Shown here: positions 6,155 to 8,590 of the stretch, in pieces
Layout of the letters: the number at the start of each line of letters is the position of its first letter
Position numbering within the stretch: the stretch's first letter is position 1
NCBI GenBank assembly: GCA_005878665.1
Contig: VBLR01000172.1
Span: forward strand, 1 to 8,590
Source of the DNA: Methanobacteriota archaeon
GTDB lineage: Archaea; Thermoplasmatota; Thermoplasmata; RBG-16-68-12
DNA length: 8,590 nucleotides
Direction: 5' to 3'
The notes under the pieces: generated by a model
Told to the model about the DNA's origin: nothing
Seen by the model: only the letters and a program-made list of their open reading frames with translations
Database searches by the model: none
Program-made: the position numbers and the translations under genes

Positions 6155-7132
6155 GTGCGTCCCGAGGGCGTTCGCGTCTCCGTCGTCGTGACGGTGAAGA
6201 ACGATCCGCGGGTGATCGACTGCGCCGAGCGGGTCCTCTCCCAGGACGCGTCGTTCCCGTTCGAGCTCGTCATCGTCGACAACGGTTCCACGAACGAGAC
6301 GCCCCGGCTCTTGAGGGATCGATTCGCGAACAATCCCCGCGTGACAATCCTGTCGAGCGGGGGGAATCTCTCCGAGGCATGGAACCACGCGGCGGCGACC
6401 GCGCGGGGGCGGGTGCTGGTCCGGATCGACGCGGACGCCATCCCGCTGCCCGGATGGCTCACGGCGCTCGCGACTCCGATCCTGGACGGACAGGCGGACT
6501 GGACCGCGGGTCCCGTCGGCGGGGCGAGCCCGCACGGGAGTCTCGTGGAGCGCTACTACCATCACCGGACGGAGGCGTACAGTCGGCGGCTCGCGCAGGA
6601 TGCCGACCTTCGGGATGCCGTTCCCTCCTGGAACGTCGCCTACAGTCGCGCGATCCTCGAGGCCGCGGGTTGGTACGATCCTTGGCAAGCCTCCAGCGTC
6701 GATTGGGACCTCCACAAACGATTGAAACGGTTCGGCGGACACGGGCAATTCGTCCCCGGGGCCCGAGCCCTCCACCACCATCCGACGACCCTGACGGAGT
6801 TCGCGCGCAAGGAAGCCTGGTATCGGACGGGGCAATATCAGATGGTCCTGAAGTACGGGATCCGAGAAATGCGGACCGCCTTCGAGCTGCCGTTCGCGTA
6901 CGCCCTCCTGGGCCTGATCCTCATCGCATCGATCTTCTGGCCTCCGCTCGTGTGGGCCGCCGCCTCGCTCCTCATCGTCCTGCTCGTGACCCATTGGATC
7001 GACGGGGTCCGCGAGGACGATCCATTGTGGCCGTATCGGGCGCTCTTCCGTCCGATCGAAGGGTTCGCCGGCCTGTACGGGATCCTCCGTGGAGTCGTTC
7101 GCTATGGGATCCGGCGACCTGCGCAGACCTGA
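6155..7132 (+). CDS. GT2-family glycosyltransferase with C-terminal membrane segments
   Basis: A 325-residue GT-A fold, inverting glycosyltransferase. Residues 7-16 (RVSVVVTVKN) form the first strand, VDNGSTNE (41-48, D42) is the nucleotide-binding loop, and RIDADAIPLPGW (90-101) holds the metal-binding DAD. SVDWDLHKRLKRFG (181-194) is at the catalytic-base position and ALHHHP is at 205-210. Two adjoining hydrophobic stretches (about 245-261 and 263-279) predict membrane segments, and WIDGVREDDP follows with an amphipathic tail. Such proteins elongate lipid-linked or membrane-bound glycans. GTG 6155 is chosen because it directly precedes the first strand and lies 27 bases after a TATA box; TTG 6134 is the alternative. 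The frame stays open upstream to an ATG at 5660, but that stretch is antisense to the methyltransferase. It is divergent from the methyltransferase. The donor is unknown. Confidence 0.88.
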   Translation: MRPEGVRVSVVVTVKNDPRVIDCAERVLSQDASFPFELVIVDNGSTNETPRLLRDRFANNPRVTILSSGGNLSEAWNHAAATARGRVLVRIDADAIPLPGWLTALATPILDGQADWTAGPVGGASPHGSLVERYYHHRTEAYSRRLAQDADLRDAVPSWNVAYSRAILEAAGWYDPWQASSVDWDLHKRLKRFGGHGQFVPGARALHHHPTTLTEFARKEAWYRTGQYQMVLKYGIREMRTAFELPFAYALLGLILIASIFWPPLVWAAASLLIVLLVTHWIDGVREDDPLWPYRALFRPIEGFAGLYGILRGVVRYGIRRPAQT

Positions 7133-7187
7133 ACGTTGCCGTCGGCGAATGCAATTTGTCAATCCGGCCGCGCGCCATCCCGCTACG

Positions 7188-7196
7188 CTTTTATAG
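7188..7196 (+). promoter_or_regulatory. TATA box likely driving smc
   Basis: CTTTTATAG is a strong archaeal TATA match in the 178-base spacer between the GT2 and smc genes. Transcription would start near 7220, giving smc a leader of about 90 bases, in contrast to the leaderless promoters elsewhere in the window. Part of the AT-rich text GGATATAG at 7245-7252 could be a second box, but it fits better as the ribosome-binding region of a small ORF. Confidence 0.5.
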
Positions 7197-7252
7197 CCAT
7201 GACCGCGTTGCGCGTCCGCGTCTGACCCTCGTCGGACACCAGAAGGATATAG

Positions 7253-7306
7253 ATGGGATGGGTAGGTGCAGCGCCCGCCAGCGCTGACTTTCCACCGGTC
7301 AGGTGA
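7253..7306 (+). CDS. Possible 17-codon leader ORF upstream of smc
   Basis: ATG 7253 opens a 17-codon frame (MGWVGAAPASADFPPVR) ending at TGA 7304-7306. GAAGGA (7242-7247) lies 5 bases before the ATG, a good Shine-Dalgarno match. The TGA is part of AGGTGA, the presumed smc ribosome-binding site, and falls 4 bases before the smc TTG. The arrangement would allow translational coupling, and the frame covers both hairpins of the leader. No family is recognised, and so short a frame could be chance. Confidence 0.25.
   Translation: MGWVGAAPASADFPPVR
7269..7302 (+). promoter_or_regulatory. Two mutually exclusive hairpins in the smc leader
   Basis: Hairpin A pairs CAGCGC (7269-7274) with GCGCTG (7281-7286) around a 6-base loop. 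Hairpin B pairs CTGAC (7284-7288) with GTCAG (7298-7302) around a 9-base loop. They share CTG at 7284-7286, so only one can form at a time. Hairpin B takes in the first two bases of AGGTGA, the smc ribosome-binding site. This could modulate smc translation; function is inferred only from geometry, and hairpin B has just five pairs. Confidence 0.25.
7301..7306 (+). promoter_or_regulatory. smc ribosome-binding site, fixing a TTG start
   Basis: AGGTGA matches the archaeal Shine-Dalgarno core GGAGGTGA and lies 4 bases before TTG 7311. It is the main reason for choosing this rare start codon over the in-frame GTG at 7266, which follows a TAG stop at 7263-7265 and lacks an equally good site. Confidence 0.6.
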
Positions 7307-7310
7307 GCCC

Positions 7311-8590
7311 TTGTTCCTGAAAGAGATCCAGATGGAGAACTTCAAGTCGTTCGGGCGAAAGATCACGGTCCCCTTCCTCCAGGGGTTCACGGCGATCACC
7401 GGGCCGAACGGCTCGGGGAAGAGCAACATTGCGGACGCCATCCTGTTCGTCCTCGGACCGAAGAGTTCGAAGGCGATTCGCGCCGGCAAGCTCACGGACC
7501 TCATCTGGAACGGCGGGAAAGACAAGAAAGGGGCCGACTCGTGCCAGGTCAGCCTGCTCTTCGACAACTCGGATCGGCAGATCCCGGTGGAGGCGGACGA
7601 GGTCAAGCTCACCCGGTACGTCGGCCTGAGCCCGTCCGTCGACGGCGGTTACAACTCGTACTTCTACATCAACGACCGGAAGTCCTCCCTCTCGGAGTTC
7701 GACTCCCTCCTGGCCCACGCCCGGATCTCCGCGGAAGGCTACAACCTGGTCCAGCAAGGGGACGTCCAGCGGATCGTCTCGATGTCCTCGATCGAACGCC
7801 GGCGGATCCTCGACAACATCGCGGGGATCACGAAATTCGACGACGACATCGGCCAAGCGGAAGGGAAGCGGAAGGAGACCGAGGAGAACCTCGAACGGAT
7901 CCGCATCATCCTCGATGAGATCGATAAACAGATCAAACAGCTCGAGGCGGACCGCGACGGCGCCCTGAAGTACAAGGACCTGAACGGGCGCCTGTCGACG
8001 GCCAAGGCCCAGCTCGCGTACAAGAACCGCGAACTGATCGAGCGTCAGATCGTCGGCACGAAAGAACAGATCGCGAAACACGAAGCCGACAAAGAGAAAC
8101 TGGGGGCCCAGAAGGCGGAACTCCGGAAGCTGCTCGACGCCGCCGTCGCGCGCCTGAACGAACTCGAACAGCAGATGGCGGAGCGGGGCGGAGAAGAGGC
8201 GAAGCAGCTCAAGGAGAAGCTGGATGGCCTGCGCATCGGACGCGCGCGCGCGACGGACGGAATCGAGACGTCGAAGGAAACCCTCAAGCAATTGCGCTCC
8301 GAGTCCGCGGAAGCGAACCGCGACCAGACGAAGATTCAGAAGGAAACGGACGCGCTGGTTCGCGAGCGCGAAAAGGTCGACGCGCGCGTAGCCGAACTCG
8401 ACGAACAGATCAAGGCCGCGGACAAAGACCTTCACGACGTCGACGAGCTAGCCTCGAAGAGCGACGCGAAGGTCCTCGGAATCCAGAAGGAGATCATCGC
8501 CCTCAACAATGAGATCGATCAGGTCGAGGAACGGGTCAAAGGAATCGTCCTGGAGGGGGACCGCACCAAGGAAGCGATGTCCCGCCTCGA
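7311..8590 (+). CDS. smc: Chromosome segregation protein SMC (5' part; runs off the window)
   Basis: The first 426 codons of SMC, the ATPase of the condensin-like complex that organises and helps segregate the chromosome, usually with ScpA/ScpB-type partners. The head starts FLKEIQMENFKSFGRK (2-17). Walker A is GPNGSGKSN (31-39, K37), the arginine-finger region KSSKAIRAGKLTDLIWNGG lies at 51-69, and the Q-loop is YNLVQQGDV (144-152). RRRILDNIAGITKFDD (163-178) ends the N-terminal head. From about 183 the sequence is a heptad-like coiled coil rich in E, K, Q, R and L, continuing to the edge. The hinge, second coil and Walker B half lie beyond the window. Absence of the zinc hook cannot be checked here, but the head motifs are SMC rather than Rad50. 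The TTG start follows AGGTGA; GTG 7266 would add 15 residues without similarity to the SMC N-terminus. Confidence 0.95.
   Translation, partial: MFLKEIQMENFKSFGRKITVPFLQGFTAITGPNGSGKSNIADAILFVLGPKSSKAIRAGKLTDLIWNGGKDKKGADSCQVSLLFDNSDRQIPVEADEVKLTRYVGLSPSVDGGYNSYFYINDRKSSLSEFDSLLAHARISAEGYNLVQQGDVQRIVSMSSIERRRILDNIAGITKFDDDIGQAEGKRKETEENLERIRIILDEIDKQIKQLEADRDGALKYKDLNGRLSTAKAQLAYKNRELIERQIVGTKEQIAKHEADKEKLGAQKAELRKLLDAAVARLNELEQQMAERGGEEAKQLKEKLDGLRIGRARATDGIETSKETLKQLRSESAEANRDQTKIQKETDALVREREKVDARVAELDEQIKAADKDLHDVDELASKSDAKVLGIQKEIIALNNEIDQVEERVKGIVLEGDRTKEAMSRL

Noticed and set aside
7245..7252. GGATATAG as a second smc TATA box
   Set aside because: It would place the start inside hairpin A and overlaps a plausible ribosome-binding site; CTTTTATAG at 7188-7196 is the better box. 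Not fully excluded.
7133..7310. A tRNA or structured RNA gene in the GT2/smc spacer
   Set aside because: No cloverleaf, TTCGA-type T-loop or long stem could be found by eye; only the two short hairpins.
6101..7612. Minus-strand open frame extending the methyltransferase by 504 codons
   Set aside because: It is antisense to the well-supported GT2 and smc genes, has no domain, and a TATA box supports the ATG at 6100.
7299..8435. Minus-strand 378-codon frame opposite smc
   Set aside because: It is the mirror of the smc coiled-coil codons in GC-rich DNA, rich in L, F, V and R with no recognisable motif.
1..8590. CRISPR arrays, insertion sequences, defence genes or attachment sites
   Set aside because: No spaced direct repeats, transposase motifs or terminal repeats were seen; all recognisable genes are glycan-related or smc.

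Overview
The window is a GC-rich, gene-dense stretch that looks archaeal, probably from the Thermoplasmatota, though the lineage is a judgement from memory. Three things point that way. The SMC N-terminus at the right edge reads like archaeal Thermoplasmatota SMC proteins. Two clear AT-rich TATA-type boxes sit 27-29 bases before start codons, the spacing expected for leaderless archaeal mRNAs. Genes inside operons instead use short overlaps or Shine-Dalgarno-like sequences. I see no tRNA, rRNA, CRISPR array, insertion sequence or phage gene.

Layout, left to right. (1) Positions 50-2965, minus strand: a three-gene operon read leftwards from a TATA box at 2989-2997, encoding a GalU-type nucleotidyltransferase, a UDP-glucuronate decarboxylase (UDP-xylose synthase) and an SDR-family sugar-nucleotide epimerase with an inserted metal-knuckle segment. 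The genes overlap by 8 and 4 bases. (2) 3099-4244, plus: a GT4 glycosyltransferase, divergent from galU. (3) 4239-6100, minus: a MetW-like SAM methyltransferase followed by a second GT4 glycosyltransferase. The two GT4 genes converge and share the palindrome TCATGA as both stop codons. (4) 6155-7132, plus: a GT2 glycosyltransferase with C-terminal membrane segments, sharing one TATA box with the divergent methyltransferase. (5) 7133-7310: the smc leader, with a TATA box, a possible 17-codon leader ORF and two mutually exclusive small hairpins. (6) 7311 to the right edge: the first 426 codons of smc.

Together units 1-4 form a surface-glycan or glycoprotein-glycan module. GalU makes UDP-glucose, and UXS makes UDP-xylose from UDP-glucuronate. 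The UDP-glucose dehydrogenase needed between them is not in the window. The epimerase supplies another sugar donor, three glycosyltransferases assemble the chain at or near the membrane, and the methyltransferase probably decorates it. No flippase, polymerase or oligosaccharyltransferase is visible. The neighbouring smc is a chromosome-maintenance gene and appears functionally unrelated.

The observations most worth a second look are the single TATA box serving two divergent leaderless genes, the smc leader, the Cys-to-His metal knuckle in the epimerase, and the UDP-xylose branch in an archaeon.
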